Shown: positions 9,641 to 18,556, counted from the first letter of the stretch. The stretch is DNA of 58,543 nt from CAZJHX01 sp964545715 (GCA_964545715.1 CAZJHX010000062.1:1-58543); one strand, 5' to 3'. Numbers and translations: made by a program. Notes: generated by a model not told the origin, from the letters alone.

Positions 9641-9700
9641 GACACCGGCTAAGCTAGCCCAATCTCAGGGCGCAAACCGACACTTAGACTGTTCATCGGC

Positions 9701-11728
9701 GTGGCGATGGTGGGCACCGTGCTCATCACGGCAGGCGCCATCATCGTCAACTCCTATCGCAGCGCTGCGACCAACGCCGAGCACACGATGACGCTGCTGA
9801 CCGAGCTGGCGGCGGAGCAGACCGAGGCGCGCGTGCAGGCCTTTTTGAAGCCGGCGGAGGACGTCATCACGCTGGTTCAGCGGCGGCTGCAGCGCCCGGA
9901 TACGCGGCTGGACTTCGCCACGCTGGAGTGGTGGTGGTTCGAGCTGCTGGAGCTGCAGACGTCCCTGTCAGTGGTGGCCTTCGGTACCGAGCAGGACGAG
10001 TATTTTCACGTCAAGCGGCTGCCGGACGGCTCGCTGGATACCAAGCATATCCGCATTGAGAACGGCGAGCGGCGGGCGAGCTGGACAGACCGTCCGCCGG
10101 GCGGGGCCTTTCAGGACGTGACGCGCCGATACGACGACCCAAAGGACACCTACAACCACAAGCTCCGCCCGTGGTACATCGCCACGCGAGACCGCCAGGA
10201 CGTGGTCTGGAGCGACGTGTACGTCTTTTGGACCGACAAGGTCCCGGGCGTCACGGCGTCCGGCGCGGTGCGTCGCAACGGAGAGCTGATCGGCGTGTTG
10301 GCCGTGGACGTCAACCTGTCCGCCATCACCGAGTTTGCCGCCAACCTGCGGGTTGGCCAGAGCGGCTTTGTGGTGCTGATGGACCACACGTCCAGCCTGG
10401 TGACGGGGCCGGACGCGCCGAAACCGGCAGCTGACAGCGCGCAGCCCGAGGTCGCCGCGCTGGCGCAGACCCCGCAGTTCAAGCAGTGGGTGGATGACGA
10501 CAGCGGCGAGCACGCGGTGGTCGAGTTCGAGGCCGAGGGCCGGCCGTACATCGGCAGCTTGAAGCGCACGCGCCTTGGGGACACCCAGAGCTGGATCATC
10601 GCCGCGTTGATGCCCGAGGATGAGCTGCTGGGGCCCATTCGCCGCACCAATACGCAAAACATCTGGACCAGCGTGGCCATGCTGTTTGCGGCGCTGCTGC
10701 TGGCGCTGATCGTGACGCGGCTGATCGCGCGCTCGCTGGCGGTGTTGGTCTCCGAGACGGCCGAGATCCGTGAGCTGCGCTTTGCCGGGCGTCAGGGGGA
10801 CGACGACAACCCGTTTCACGAGGTCAGCCAGGTCCTGCGCGCCTTTGAGGACATGAAGGTCGGGCTGCGCGCCTTTCAGAAATACCTGCCGATCAAGCTG
10901 GTCAGAAAGCTGCTGGCGGAGGCACAGGAGCCGGCGCTGGGCGGCGAGTTCATGGAGCTGACGATCTACTTCTCGGACATCGCGGGCTTCACGCCCATCA
11001 ACGAGAAGATGCACCCCATGGACATGGCGACGCGGTTGGGGCAGTACCTGGGCGCGCTGACAGAGATCATCGAGGACGAGGACGGCACGGTCGTCCAGTA
11101 CGTGGGCGACGAGATCATGGCCTTTTGGGGCGCGCCGCATCCGGTGGAGAGCCCCGCGGTGCGCGCGTGCCGGGCCGCGCTGTCGTGTGAGGCGCGGCTG
11201 GACACGCTGTGGGAGCCGGGCGCCGACGTGCCGATCTTTCACACCCGCTTTGGCCTGCACACGGCCAACGTGGCGGTCGGGCACTTCGGCTCCGTGGATC
11301 GCATGTACTACGGCGCTATCGGGGACGGCATCAACCTGACCAGTCGGCTGGAGGGCGCCAACAAGCACTACGGCACGACGCATCTGCTGAGCGAGTCGAC
11401 CTATGCGCTGGTCAGTCATGCGTTTGAGACGCGCCTGGTCGACCGCGTGGCGGTGAAGGGCAAGGAGCTGCCGATCGCGATCTACGAGCTGCTGGGCGAA
11501 AAGGGCTCCGTTCCCGCTGACCGGCTGGAGGCCTTGCGCGGATACGAGTCGGCGTTGGAGGCGTACTTCGCGCGCGACTTTCAGACGGCGCTGCAGGGCT
11601 TTGAGGCGTGCTCGGCCGCGCTGGGGGAGGATGGTCCGTCGCAGCTTTTGGCGGCGCGGTGCCGCGTGTATCTGAAGTCGCCGCCGCCAAAAGAGTGGGA
11701 CGGCGTCCACGTGATGAAGGCCAAGTAA
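9701..11728 (+). CDS. membrane sensor nucleotide cyclase, class III
   Basis: Protein of about 675 residues: an N-terminal membrane helix, a periplasmic dCACHE-type sensor (about residues 35-310, including RPWYIATRDRQDVVWSDVY and IGVLAVDVNL), a second helix (about 325-345), a HAMP-like linker, and a class III cyclase domain (about 415-590). The metal aspartates are present (FSDIAGFT, Asp426; GDEIMAFWG, Asp470), as are the transition-state Asn545 and Arg549. The usual substrate-specifying Lys is Gln466 and its partner Asp/Thr/Cys position is Gly538, so nucleotide choice is uncertain. The start is unclear: the listed GTG falls inside the first helix, and in-frame codons back to 9653 (including CTG at 9689) would give a more natural N-terminus. 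It stands alone and probably converts a periplasmic signal into a cyclic nucleotide. Confidence 0.88.
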   Translation: MAMVGTVLITAGAIIVNSYRSAATNAEHTMTLLTELAAEQTEARVQAFLKPAEDVITLVQRRLQRPDTRLDFATLEWWWFELLELQTSLSVVAFGTEQDEYFHVKRLPDGSLDTKHIRIENGERRASWTDRPPGGAFQDVTRRYDDPKDTYNHKLRPWYIATRDRQDVVWSDVYVFWTDKVPGVTASGAVRRNGELIGVLAVDVNLSAITEFAANLRVGQSGFVVLMDHTSSLVTGPDAPKPAADSAQPEVAALAQTPQFKQWVDDDSGEHAVVEFEAEGRPYIGSLKRTRLGDTQSWIIAALMPEDELLGPIRRTNTQNIWTSVAMLFAALLLALIVTRLIARSLAVLVSETAEIRELRFAGRQGDDDNPFHEVSQVLRAFEDMKVGLRAFQKYLPIKLVRKLLAEAQEPALGGEFMELTIYFSDIAGFTPINEKMHPMDMATRLGQYLGALTEIIEDEDGTVVQYVGDEIMAFWGAPHPVESPAVRACRAALSCEARLDTLWEPGADVPIFHTRFGLHTANVAVGHFGSVDRMYYGAIGDGINLTSRLEGANKHYGTTHLLSESTYALVSHAFETRLVDRVAVKGKELPIAIYELLGEKGSVPADRLEALRGYESALEAYFARDFQTALQGFEACSAALGEDGPSQLLAARCRVYLKSPPPKEWDGVHVMKAK

Positions 11729-11774
11729 CCGCACAGCATCATGTCGCGCACAAAGGCGAGACCCGAAGGCGACA

Positions 11775-12125
11775 TCAATACTCCTGAATGGGTCGCACTT
11801 CGACCGACCCGAACTGCGCGCCGGGACACTTGGCGGCCCACATCAGCGCCTCCGCCTGGTCGACCACGTCGATGAGGTAGTACCCGCCCAGCTGCTCTTT
11901 GGTCTCGGCGAACGGGCCGTCCGCGGTGATGGTCTCGCCGTCTCTAACGCGCACGGTGGCCGCGGTCTCCACTTTTTGCAGCGCGTTACCGCCCACCATC
12001 ACCCCGGCCTCTTCGAGCGCCTGCGAGTAGGCGTACCAGGGCTTCAGCATCGCGTTGAGCTCGGCCTCGGTGGCCAGGTCGGGGCGGTTGGCTTGCTCGT
12101 CATAGATCAACAACAGGTAGTGCAT
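11775..12125 (-). CDS. YCII/DGPF-domain protein
   Basis: Small cytoplasmic protein of 116 residues of the YCII-related family. It has the standard MHYLLLIYDEQ start and the DGPFAETKEQLGGYYLIDV signature near residues 68-86. Family members are dimeric alpha-beta barrels of mostly unknown chemistry, often encoded near extracytoplasmic-function sigma factors or VOC proteins. Here the divergent neighbour is a two-domain VOC protein whose start lies about 107 bases away, so the genes may share a promoter region. No sigma factor is visible. The function is unknown. Confidence 0.85.
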   Translation of the reverse strand: MHYLLLIYDEQANRPDLATEAELNAMLKPWYAYSQALEEAGVMVGGNALQKVETAATVRVRDGETITADGPFAETKEQLGGYYLIDVVDQAEALMWAAKCPGAQFGSVEVRPIQEY

Positions 12126-12232
12126 GAGGTCTCCGGCTTGAGGGTTTCGACTCTACGACGTTCCAGGCGGGTTGTGATCGACAGGCGCTGCCATTATTTT
12201 TGCGCAGCCACAAAAAGAAGGGAGAAGCGACC

Positions 12233-12985
12233 ATGAGCGACGGCACGTTTGTCTGGTACGAGTTGATGTCCACCAACACCCAGGCCTCTGCGGCCTTCTT
12301 CAGCGAGCTGTTCGGCTGGACGACGCAGACGATGGATATGGGCCCCGGCGGTCAGTACACCATGTTGGCCAACGGTGAGTCGGCCTTTGGCGGCCTCCAG
12401 GCGCAGCAGATGCAGGGCGCGCCGTCGTGCTGGGTGGGCTACATCCAGGTGCCCGACGTTGCGCAGTCGGTCGAAAAGGTGCAGCGCATGGGCGGCAACA
12501 CGCTGGTCCCGACCACCGAGATCCCCAACACGGGCACGTTTGCCATCGTCACCGACCCCCAGGGCGCGGCGTTTGCGCTGTGGAAGTCCGGCAGCGAGGG
12601 CAGCGGCGCGCGCCACACCGAGACCGGCGACTTCGGCTGGGCCGAGCTGGGCACCACCGACCTGCAGGCGGCCAAGGGCTTCTACGGCGAGAACTTCGGC
12701 TGGAAGACCATCTCCGAGATGGAGACGGACACCGGCCCGTACGTGATGTTCGGCCACGGCGAGACCCCGCTGGGCGGCATGATCACCAAGCCCGACCCGG
12801 CGCCGATGTCGTACTGGGCACACTACGTCAACGTTGAGGACGTGCAGGCCACGGTCGACCGCACCCTGGCGCTGGGCGGCAAGAACTACCACGGCCCCGT
12901 GCACATCCCGGGCATGGTCACTTTTGCGATTCTGGGCGACCCGACGGGCGCCATGTTTGGCGTCGCACACTCCGAGCGGGAGTAA
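12233..12985 (+). CDS. two-domain VOC (glyoxalase-like) protein
   Basis: Cytoplasmic protein of 250 residues made of two vicinal-oxygen-chelate domains. The first begins FVWYELMSTNTQASAAFF (residues 5-22) and the second FGWAELGTTDLQAAKGFY (about residues 138-155). It resembles the CFP-30B/27-kDa antigen-like subgroup of VOC proteins, whose substrates are unknown. The start at 12233 is supported by an AGAAGGGAGAAG ribosome-binding site; the in-frame ATG at 12200 is less likely. A PEBP-family gene starts six bases after the stop, so the two are probably co-transcribed. Confidence 0.85.
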   Translation: MSDGTFVWYELMSTNTQASAAFFSELFGWTTQTMDMGPGGQYTMLANGESAFGGLQAQQMQGAPSCWVGYIQVPDVAQSVEKVQRMGGNTLVPTTEIPNTGTFAIVTDPQGAAFALWKSGSEGSGARHTETGDFGWAELGTTDLQAAKGFYGENFGWKTISEMETDTGPYVMFGHGETPLGGMITKPDPAPMSYWAHYVNVEDVQATVDRTLALGGKNYHGPVHIPGMVTFAILGDPTGAMFGVAHSERE

Positions 12986-12991
12986 CCTGAC

Positions 12992-13549
12992 ATGCAGCTC
13001 AAGACATGGATGCCGGTTCTGGCTTGCGTCACTCTTCTGTCGGCCTCCGCCGGTGCGCTCGACTTGTCCAGTCCGGACATCAAGCCCGGCACGCCGGTGG
13101 CCAACAAGCATGTGTTCAGCGGCTTTGGCTGCAAGGGCGACAACGTCTCGCCGGCGCTGGCCTGGGCCAAGGCCCCCAAGGGTACCAAGAGCTTCGCCGT
13201 GCTGGTGCACGATCCGGACGCGCCGACCGGCGGCGCCGGGTGGTGGCACTGGCTCATCTACAACATCCCGGCCACGGCGAACGGCCTGGCTCAAGGCGCC
13301 GGCAAGTCGGATGGCTCGAAGGCTCCGGCGGGCGCCGCTCAATGGGCCACGGACTTTGGAAAGCCGGGCTGGGGCGGTCCATGCCCACCGCCGGGTCCGG
13401 CACATCGCTATGTGTTTACCGTCTACGCGCTGAAGGTGGAGAAGCTGGAGCCGCCAAAGGGCGCGACGGCATCGCTGCTGGGCTTTTTGGTCAACGACGC
13501 CGCGCTGGCCAAAGCCTCGCTGACGGTGACCTACGGCCGCAAGAAGTAG
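12992..13549 (+). CDS. secreted YbhB/YbcL-type PEBP protein
   Basis: Protein of 185 residues of the phosphatidylethanolamine-binding (Raf kinase inhibitor-like) family, bacterial YbhB/YbcL branch. An N-terminal signal peptide (MQLKTWMPVLACVTLLSASA) predicts export. The family motifs are present: SPALAWAKAP, the ligand-pocket DPDAPTGG followed by WWHWLIYNIP, and a C-terminal PCPPPGPAHRYVFTVYAL. It follows the VOC gene by six bases. Its stop codon directly abuts the stop of the convergent triplicated-domain lipoprotein, with no base between. The physiological ligand of bacterial members is not established. Confidence 0.88.
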   Translation: MQLKTWMPVLACVTLLSASAGALDLSSPDIKPGTPVANKHVFSGFGCKGDNVSPALAWAKAPKGTKSFAVLVHDPDAPTGGAGWWHWLIYNIPATANGLAQGAGKSDGSKAPAGAAQWATDFGKPGWGGPCPPPGPAHRYVFTVYALKVEKLEPPKGATASLLGFLVNDAALAKASLTVTYGRKK

Positions 13550-14881
13550 CTAGAGGCAGCCCATGACGTCGCCGTCGCCGATCTCAGCGACGATCTGCAG
13601 GGTGCCGGCGGCAAACACGACGCCCACCTCGGTGTCGCCCATGTGCGCCTTGTACCACGCGAACTCCTGACCCTTGGGCCCGCCCTCGTACAGCATCCAG
13701 CTGCGGTCGTCCGTGTTGTCGAAGACCGCGCTCATGTCGTCGGTCGCCTCGATGGCCTGCAGGTGCAGCGCGGCCGCAAAGAGCTGGTTGCGGGTCAGCT
13801 CGTCGAGCTCGGTGTCGCCGTCCAGCTCGGTCTCCCACTCCACGAGGTCCTCGAGGTCGTTGGAGGTCTCGGCCAGCCACTCGTTGTCCCAGTGGCAGGT
13901 CACGGCGGCGGGCGGCTCGGGCTCGTCGGTCGGCTCGTCATCGCACGTGGTCGCGGGCGTCGACGTGCAGCCCATGACGTCGCCGTCGCCGATCTCAGCC
14001 ACGATCTCGGTGGTGCCCTCGGCGAAGACGACGCCGACCTCGGTGTCGCCCATGAAGCCCTCGAGCCAGGTGTAGCGGGTGTCGTCGAAGCCCACGCTGT
14101 AGACCGTCCACATGGCGTCGTCGGTGGCCTCGAGGGCCGCGTCGATGCCGTCGGTCGCAGAGATCGACTGCAGCTGCAGCGCCGCGGCGATGACCTGCGC
14201 CTGGGTCAGCGTGTCCATGTCGCTGTTGGCGTCCACCTCGACCGAGTCGATGATCGCGTCGTTGAGGCCGTCCGAGCTGTCGGTGTGCCAGGTGGTGTCC
14301 CAGTGGCAGGTCGTGGCGGCCGCGCTCTCCTCGCAGGGCGCGGGCTCGTCGGGGTTGCCGGGCTCGGCGCCCGCGGTGGAGCAGCCCATCACGTCGCCGT
14401 CGCCGATCTCGGCCACGATGGTGACGGTGGCCGGGTTGAACACCACGCCGACCTCGGTGTCGCCCAGGAAGAACTGCACCCACTCAAACGACTGACCCTC
14501 CAGGGTGACCGCGTGCAGGAACATGGTGTTGTCGTCCACGCCGTCGAACGCCGCTTCGATGGTCGCCCCGGCGTCGACCGCCTGCAGGTGAACCGCCGCC
14601 GCCAGCAGCTGGGCGCGGGTCGTGGCCTCCAGCCGGTCGATGTCCGCGGCCGTCAGCCGGGTGCCGCCCTGCGACGCGCTGTCCAGCTTGTCGGAGCTGT
14701 CGGCCAGCCAGCGATTGTCAAAGGTGCACGTCGTCTTGGCCGCCTCGCCGTCATCCGCCTTGCCGTTTTTGCCGGCCTCGGCGCCGGTGGTGTAGTCCGT
14801 GATCTCAGGGGACCCGGCGCACCCCATGCTCATCGAGGAGATCAGGGCAGCAGCCAGAAGTGAGCGGGTGACAAAACGCAT
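13550..14881 (-). CDS. lipoprotein with three tandem copies of one domain
   Basis: Protein of 443 residues with a lipoprotein signal (SSMSMGC, Cys21), an Asp/Gly-rich linker, and three head-to-tail copies of a domain of about 115 residues starting near Cys52. Each copy begins C-(T/H)-(F/W)-D-x-x-W, continues with a helix containing AAxxLQ, and ends GDTEVGVVF followed by IVAEIGDGDVMGC. The paired cysteines at the start and end of each unit suggest one disulfide per unit. I do not recognise the domain. It should be exposed at the cell surface or in the periplasm. Matching near-identical DNA at the unit ends indicates recent duplication or repeat homogenisation. It is convergent with the PEBP gene. 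Confidence 0.85.
   Translation of the reverse strand: MRFVTRSLLAAALISSMSMGCAGSPEITDYTTGAEAGKNGKADDGEAAKTTCTFDNRWLADSSDKLDSASQGGTRLTAADIDRLEATTRAQLLAAAVHLQAVDAGATIEAAFDGVDDNTMFLHAVTLEGQSFEWVQFFLGDTEVGVVFNPATVTIVAEIGDGDVMGCSTAGAEPGNPDEPAPCEESAAATTCHWDTTWHTDSSDGLNDAIIDSVEVDANSDMDTLTQAQVIAAALQLQSISATDGIDAALEATDDAMWTVYSVGFDDTRYTWLEGFMGDTEVGVVFAEGTTEIVAEIGDGDVMGCTSTPATTCDDEPTDEPEPPAAVTCHWDNEWLAETSNDLEDLVEWETELDGDTELDELTRNQLFAAALHLQAIEATDDMSAVFDNTDDRSWMLYEGGPKGQEFAWYKAHMGDTEVGVVFAAGTLQIVAEIGDGDVMGCL
13559..14425. repeat. three near-identical direct repeats inside a lipoprotein gene
   Basis: A block of about 36 bases beginning cccatgacgtcgccgtcgcc recurs three times, near 13561, 13973 and 14388, with one to a few differences between copies and a spacing of roughly 412-415 bases. 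Each copy encodes the end of one domain unit (VAEIGDGDVMGC). The repeats could mediate unit gain or loss by homologous recombination. Confidence 0.8.
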
Positions 14882-15071
14882 GTGAGTAGCCTCTCTCTAA
14901 GTCGCGTCGTGCGGCACAAACAGGGTCATCTGACCGCACCGACACCCCCTGTAGTGCAACCGTCGTGCCGGGGCTGTAGACCCCACCCCTTCGCCGGCGC
15001 CCGCACGCCTGCTATGCTCGACCACGGTGCACGAAGCAGCGCGATTTTGGAGCTTGAGAAGGGTCTGCCTG

Positions 15072-15254
15072 ATGGCAGGTCTGCTCGCCATCATGCTGTC
15101 TTCCGGCTGCTACCGCATGAGCGCCGAGCGGCTGCGCTGCTTGAATCACTGTGCGCAGGAGAAGGACCGCTGCATCCTCGCAGCGCGCAACACCTGGGCC
15201 ATTCAGCGGTGCGACTCCGAGACCAACCGATGCGTCCGCTCCTGTCCGCGTTAG
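15072..15254 (+). CDS. small Cys-rich lipoprotein
   Basis: Short protein of 60 residues: MAGLLAIMLSSGC is a lipoprotein signal with lipobox LSSGC, followed by a Cys-rich helical domain with CLNHCAQEKDRC and CDSETNRCVRSC. The paired C-x3-C and C-x6-C spacing suggests a disulfide-stabilised hairpin. The ATG at 15072 is chosen because AGAAGGG lies about eight bases upstream; a GTG at 15027 is an in-frame alternative. Its last 25 bases overlap the start of the next lipoprotein gene. No family is recognised. Confidence 0.65.
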   Translation: MAGLLAIMLSSGCYRMSAERLRCLNHCAQEKDRCILAARNTWAIQRCDSETNRCVRSCPR

Positions 15255-15850
15255 CCCTCGCTTTGGCATTGAGCGCCGGCTGCCGTGCCCCGCGCTACCA
15301 GCCGCCCGCCCCGCACGAGCCGCACGCGCTGCTGAAGGTCCGCGCCGCCTACCATATGCTGTCGGGCCCAAACCTCAGCCAGTCCGTCACCATCGGCAAG
15401 TTTCGCCTGGCCGGCGCCCGCACCGCGGCGATCCCCAACTGGACCACAGCTCAGCGCATCCACGCGCAGCCGGCGGTGCTGGGCATGCACGCGCACTTCT
15501 TTCACACCCAGACCCAGACCCGCCGCGTCGCCTACAACGAGACCGAGCGCTACGCCTGCGGCACCCAGCGCAGCGGCTACGGCAAAAGCAGCTACACCAC
15601 CACGCGCTACTGCACGCGGATGCGAACGAAGTACCGCACCGAAACACATGTGGTGACCATCACGGACGGCGCGTGCCGCCGCGGCTTTCGCCTGAACCCG
15701 GCGCCGGGCGCCAACTACATTCTAGAGTTCAGCTACATGGGCCACGAGACCTGCACGCTGACCTGCTACGAGCAGCACCACGATCCCGCAGTTGCCGGCT
15801 CCTTTCAGCTGACCCCGTGTCCGAGCTGGGTGCCGGCGCCCGCCGAGTAG
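15230..15850 (+). CDS. putative lipoprotein
   Basis: Protein of 206 residues starting MRPLLSALALALALSAGC, a clear lipoprotein signal (lipobox LSAGC). The mature part is basic and rich in Tyr, Thr, His and Cys, with a repetitive YGKSSYTTTRYCTRMRTKYRTET segment in the middle and a Cys-rich end. The ATG at 15230 lies inside the preceding small lipoprotein gene, so the two are probably translationally coupled. Open reading continues upstream in this frame, but the signal peptide fixes the start. The gene converges with the GT39-like gene, leaving three bases between stops. No known domain is recognised. Confidence 0.75.
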   Translation: MRPLLSALALALALSAGCRAPRYQPPAPHEPHALLKVRAAYHMLSGPNLSQSVTIGKFRLAGARTAAIPNWTTAQRIHAQPAVLGMHAHFFHTQTQTRRVAYNETERYACGTQRSGYGKSSYTTTRYCTRMRTKYRTETHVVTITDGACRRGFRLNPAPGANYILEFSYMGHETCTLTCYEQHHDPAVAGSFQLTPCPSWVPAPAE

Positions 15851-15853
15851 GGA

Positions 15854-17380
15854 TCAGTCGATCAGCTCGCGTGCGTGTGAGCCGTGCGTGTACGACTTCA
15901 GCTGCGGCCACAGCGTCGTCAGCGCCGCGCGGGGCGCATCACAGACCAGCACGGGCAGGTTGCGCTCGAACGGCACCGCCAGCGGGTGATCGGCGCGGCC
16001 CGCCTCCCTGGGGTGCTCACAGACCAGCGCCGCCGCCCGTGGCGGGACGCCCAGCATGATCACGGGCGCCTGGCGCTGCGGGTCGGGTCCCCACAGGTAG
16101 TAGGTCATGTGGCCGCTGACCGCGCGCGGCAGCCCCAGTCGCGGCCCAAAGAAGTTGATGGCCGACGTCTGGCCGTAGTTGCCGGCCAGGATCGTGGCCG
16201 TCTCGCGCTCGCGGGGCGACAGGCTCTCGAAGGCCTCGGCCACGGTCTGCGTCTTTTCTCTCCAACCATATTGGTCGTGCAGATCGTGCGTGAGCGCCAG
16301 CGGGGGCACGATGCCGCCCAGCACGGCGTCAAACGTGCGGTCTACGCGCTGCAGGGCGGCGATGGGCAGCGACAGGATCGCCAGCGGCAGCGCGCACACC
16401 ACCAGCGCAACGACGGCTCCAACCCGCCGCCGGGGGCGGTCCGACATCCACTGCTCAGCGGCGACCGCTCCCGCGGCGAACAACACCGGATAGGCGGCGG
16501 ACAGGTAATACGGTTTGGCCTGACTGAAGACCAGCACACCGGCGATCGTCAGAAACTGAACGCCCAGCGCCCGGTATGGCCGCCCACGCTCTGAAAAGAG
16601 CAGCCACCACAGCCCGGCGCCCCAAAGCGGCAGCGTGATCGGGCTCATGTAGAGCAGCTGTCCCAGCACAAACAGGTGCCGTGGAATGGCGGCCAGGATC
16701 CCTTCGCGCAGGGTGCGGATGAACTCCAGCGTCGCCCAGTCGTGGTTGGCCTGCCACACCAGGTTGGGGGCGGCGATCGCGGCCGCCAGCGCAACGCCCA
16801 GCCACAGCCGAGGCTCTCGCAGCTGACGCCGAGCCGGCGTACACAGCAGCCCGACGGCCAGCCCGACCGCCCACAACGCCATGGTGTGCTTGTTGAGCAG
16901 CCCGATGCCGACCACGACGCCCACCCCGAGCCACAGCCGGGCCGACCCGCCGCGCAAAATGCGGACGACCAGCAGCGCCCCCACAGTCCAGAAGAGCGGC
17001 TCGAACACCACGATGTTCAACATGATGCCCATGCGCAGAAACGCCGGCGCCAGCAGCATCGCCACACCCGCCAGCACCTGCGCGAACCAATCGCCGCCGA
17101 GCTCGCGAACAAGCAGCCCGCACAGCAAGACCGCACCGCCCCCGGCCAGGGTCGAGAAGAGGCGCAGCCCCAGCAGGCTGTGGTCGAACAGCGCGCCCGC
17201 CAGCGCGGCGATCCAGCCGATTAGCGGCGGATGGTCGACGTACCCCCAGGCCAGGTGCCGTCCGCACTCGATGAAGTACAGCTCGTCGCGGTGATAGCCG
17301 TACTCGCCGCTGAGCGCCAGGTGCACCGCCAGCTTGACGAACACCAGCCCCGTAAGGATGCAGACCCCCTGGTCCTTCAC
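15854..17380 (-). CDS. GT39/ArnT-like membrane glycosyltransferase
   Basis: Integral membrane protein of 508 residues with about ten hydrophobic helices. The first periplasmic loop has the hallmark of GT39/ArnT-type enzymes: YGYHRDELYFIECGRHLAW followed by GYVDHPPLIGW, where the acidic pair binds a polyprenyl-phosphate sugar. The C-terminal third is a soluble domain containing NYGQTSAINFFG. The GTG start at 17380 overlaps the stop of the upstream secreted-protein ORF by four bases (GTGA), which supports this start over longer in-frame extensions. It probably attaches a sugar to a lipid or protein outside the membrane. The acceptor is unknown. Confidence 0.85.
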   Translation of the reverse strand: MKDQGVCILTGLVFVKLAVHLALSGEYGYHRDELYFIECGRHLAWGYVDHPPLIGWIAALAGALFDHSLLGLRLFSTLAGGGAVLLCGLLVRELGGDWFAQVLAGVAMLLAPAFLRMGIMLNIVVFEPLFWTVGALLVVRILRGGSARLWLGVGVVVGIGLLNKHTMALWAVGLAVGLLCTPARRQLREPRLWLGVALAAAIAAPNLVWQANHDWATLEFIRTLREGILAAIPRHLFVLGQLLYMSPITLPLWGAGLWWLLFSERGRPYRALGVQFLTIAGVLVFSQAKPYYLSAAYPVLFAAGAVAAEQWMSDRPRRRVGAVVALVVCALPLAILSLPIAALQRVDRTFDAVLGGIVPPLALTHDLHDQYGWREKTQTVAEAFESLSPRERETATILAGNYGQTSAINFFGPRLGLPRAVSGHMTYYLWGPDPQRQAPVIMLGVPPRAAALVCEHPREAGRADHPLAVPFERNLPVLVCDAPRAALTTLWPQLKSYTHGSHARELID

Positions 17381-17822
17381 TGGCGCGTCGCCAACCGCCT
17401 GAGTCCAACCAACCCGAGAAGGGCCAACAGTCCTACGAAGACCGGCGGCTGCGGGGCGCCCACAGCGCAGCCGGCCGGCCACCCCGGGCAGTCGGTGATC
17501 CACTCGCCTTCGTGCCGAAACTCGAGCGTCCCGGTCAGGTCGCCCACGGACCACCGCATCCGGTCAGTGCCACGATGTAGCCGCTGCGGCCGCTTCGCAC
17601 GTCTTGGGAGTATGCTCCGAAGACCGCGTCCTCATCGCAGCCGTTGACGACGTCCAGGACGTGGGAAGAACCATTGGAATAGCTCTGAGCCAGCGAGATG
17701 GTCAGACAACTCGGCGTGTCGTCGCTCACGATGATAGAGATGCCGCTGAACGCCGGTGTGCAGGCGAGGCTCGTCGCCGGTACGGAGAGAAGGGCGAACA
17801 GCAGTGGCACGAGACGAACCAT
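17377..17822 (-). pseudogene. secreted protein with MYXO-CTERM-like tail, frameshifted
   Basis: Two overlapping minus-strand frames look like one interrupted gene. The 5' part (17822 to stop at 17535, 95 residues) has a signal peptide MVRLVPLLFALLSVPATSLA and a Cys-containing secreted domain. The 3' part (about 17559 to 17377), in another frame, continues with a short soluble stretch and ends AGCAVGAPQPPVFVGLLALL then a helix and Arg-Arg: a Gly-Cys motif, hydrophobic helix and basic tail as in MYXO-CTERM/PEP-CTERM sorting signals. Neither half makes sense alone. A single-base indel near 17535-17565 would join them. It may be a real mutation or an assembly error. The 3' end is coupled to the GT39-like gene. 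Confidence 0.6.
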
Positions 17823-17865
17823 AGCGTGTGCACGATAGCAGATTGACGCGGGCTGATAGCGTGCA

Positions 17866-18528
17866 ATGCTCCGCTGCATGAGCCATCTCCTACGCACTGC
17901 GAGCGCCGCTCTCTTGCTGCTGGGCTGCAGCACCGACCCCGCCGGCACCAGCCCGACGCCCGACGCGCACACAGAGATTCCCGCCGATACGCCGGCGCCC
18001 GACGTGTCGCCGGGCCAGCCCGACATCATGGGGTCGGATACGGCCCAGCCGGACGCGCCCGATATCGTCGCGCCCGCCCCCGAGTGCACTCACACCGGCT
18101 TTGAGGTCGCCAAGGTGCTGGCGTCCACCAGCCTGGCGGCCGAGGGCGGCTTCCTGGACTTCAGCGCCGCCAACAGCCTCCAGTGGCCGACCGACATCCT
18201 GGGCATCGAGCTGCTGCTCGACCAGCGCGAGCTTGGCCCGTATGTCCTGCAAGACGAAAACTACGCCACGTGCGAGCGTTGCATTCGCATCAACGCCGGC
18301 TGCACGGCCGAGGACTGCGAGCGAAAGTTTCTGGCTCACGCGGGCAACATGCACATCCAACAATGGGACGATCCGGGCGGCGCCTTTCGCGTCGTGCTCA
18401 CCGATCTGCGGCTGCGCGAGGTCACGATCTCTGAAAAGCTGCCGCTGACCTCAACGCCGGTCCCGGATGGCGAGACCTGGTGCATTGACGCCCTCACGCT
18501 GGAGGCCTCCCCGCTGGAGGTGTTCTAG
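17866..18528 (+). CDS. putative lipoprotein
   Basis: Protein of 220 residues with a lipoprotein signal (TASAALLLLGC), a long Pro/Asp/Thr-rich linker to about residue 72, and a compact C-terminal domain with cysteines in ATCERCIRINAGCTAEDC. The C-terminal region (VVLTDLRLREVTI) looks like a beta-rich lectin- or adhesin-type fold, but no family is recognised. Starts at 17866 and 17878 are both possible. The gene is divergent from the frameshifted secreted protein, with starts 44-56 bases apart. Confidence 0.75.
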   Translation: MLRCMSHLLRTASAALLLLGCSTDPAGTSPTPDAHTEIPADTPAPDVSPGQPDIMGSDTAQPDAPDIVAPAPECTHTGFEVAKVLASTSLAAEGGFLDFSAANSLQWPTDILGIELLLDQRELGPYVLQDENYATCERCIRINAGCTAEDCERKFLAHAGNMHIQQWDDPGGAFRVVLTDLRLREVTISEKLPLTSTPVPDGETWCIDALTLEASPLEVF

Positions 18529-18556
18529 GAGTCCTCGGGAACCTGGAAGTCCGTCG

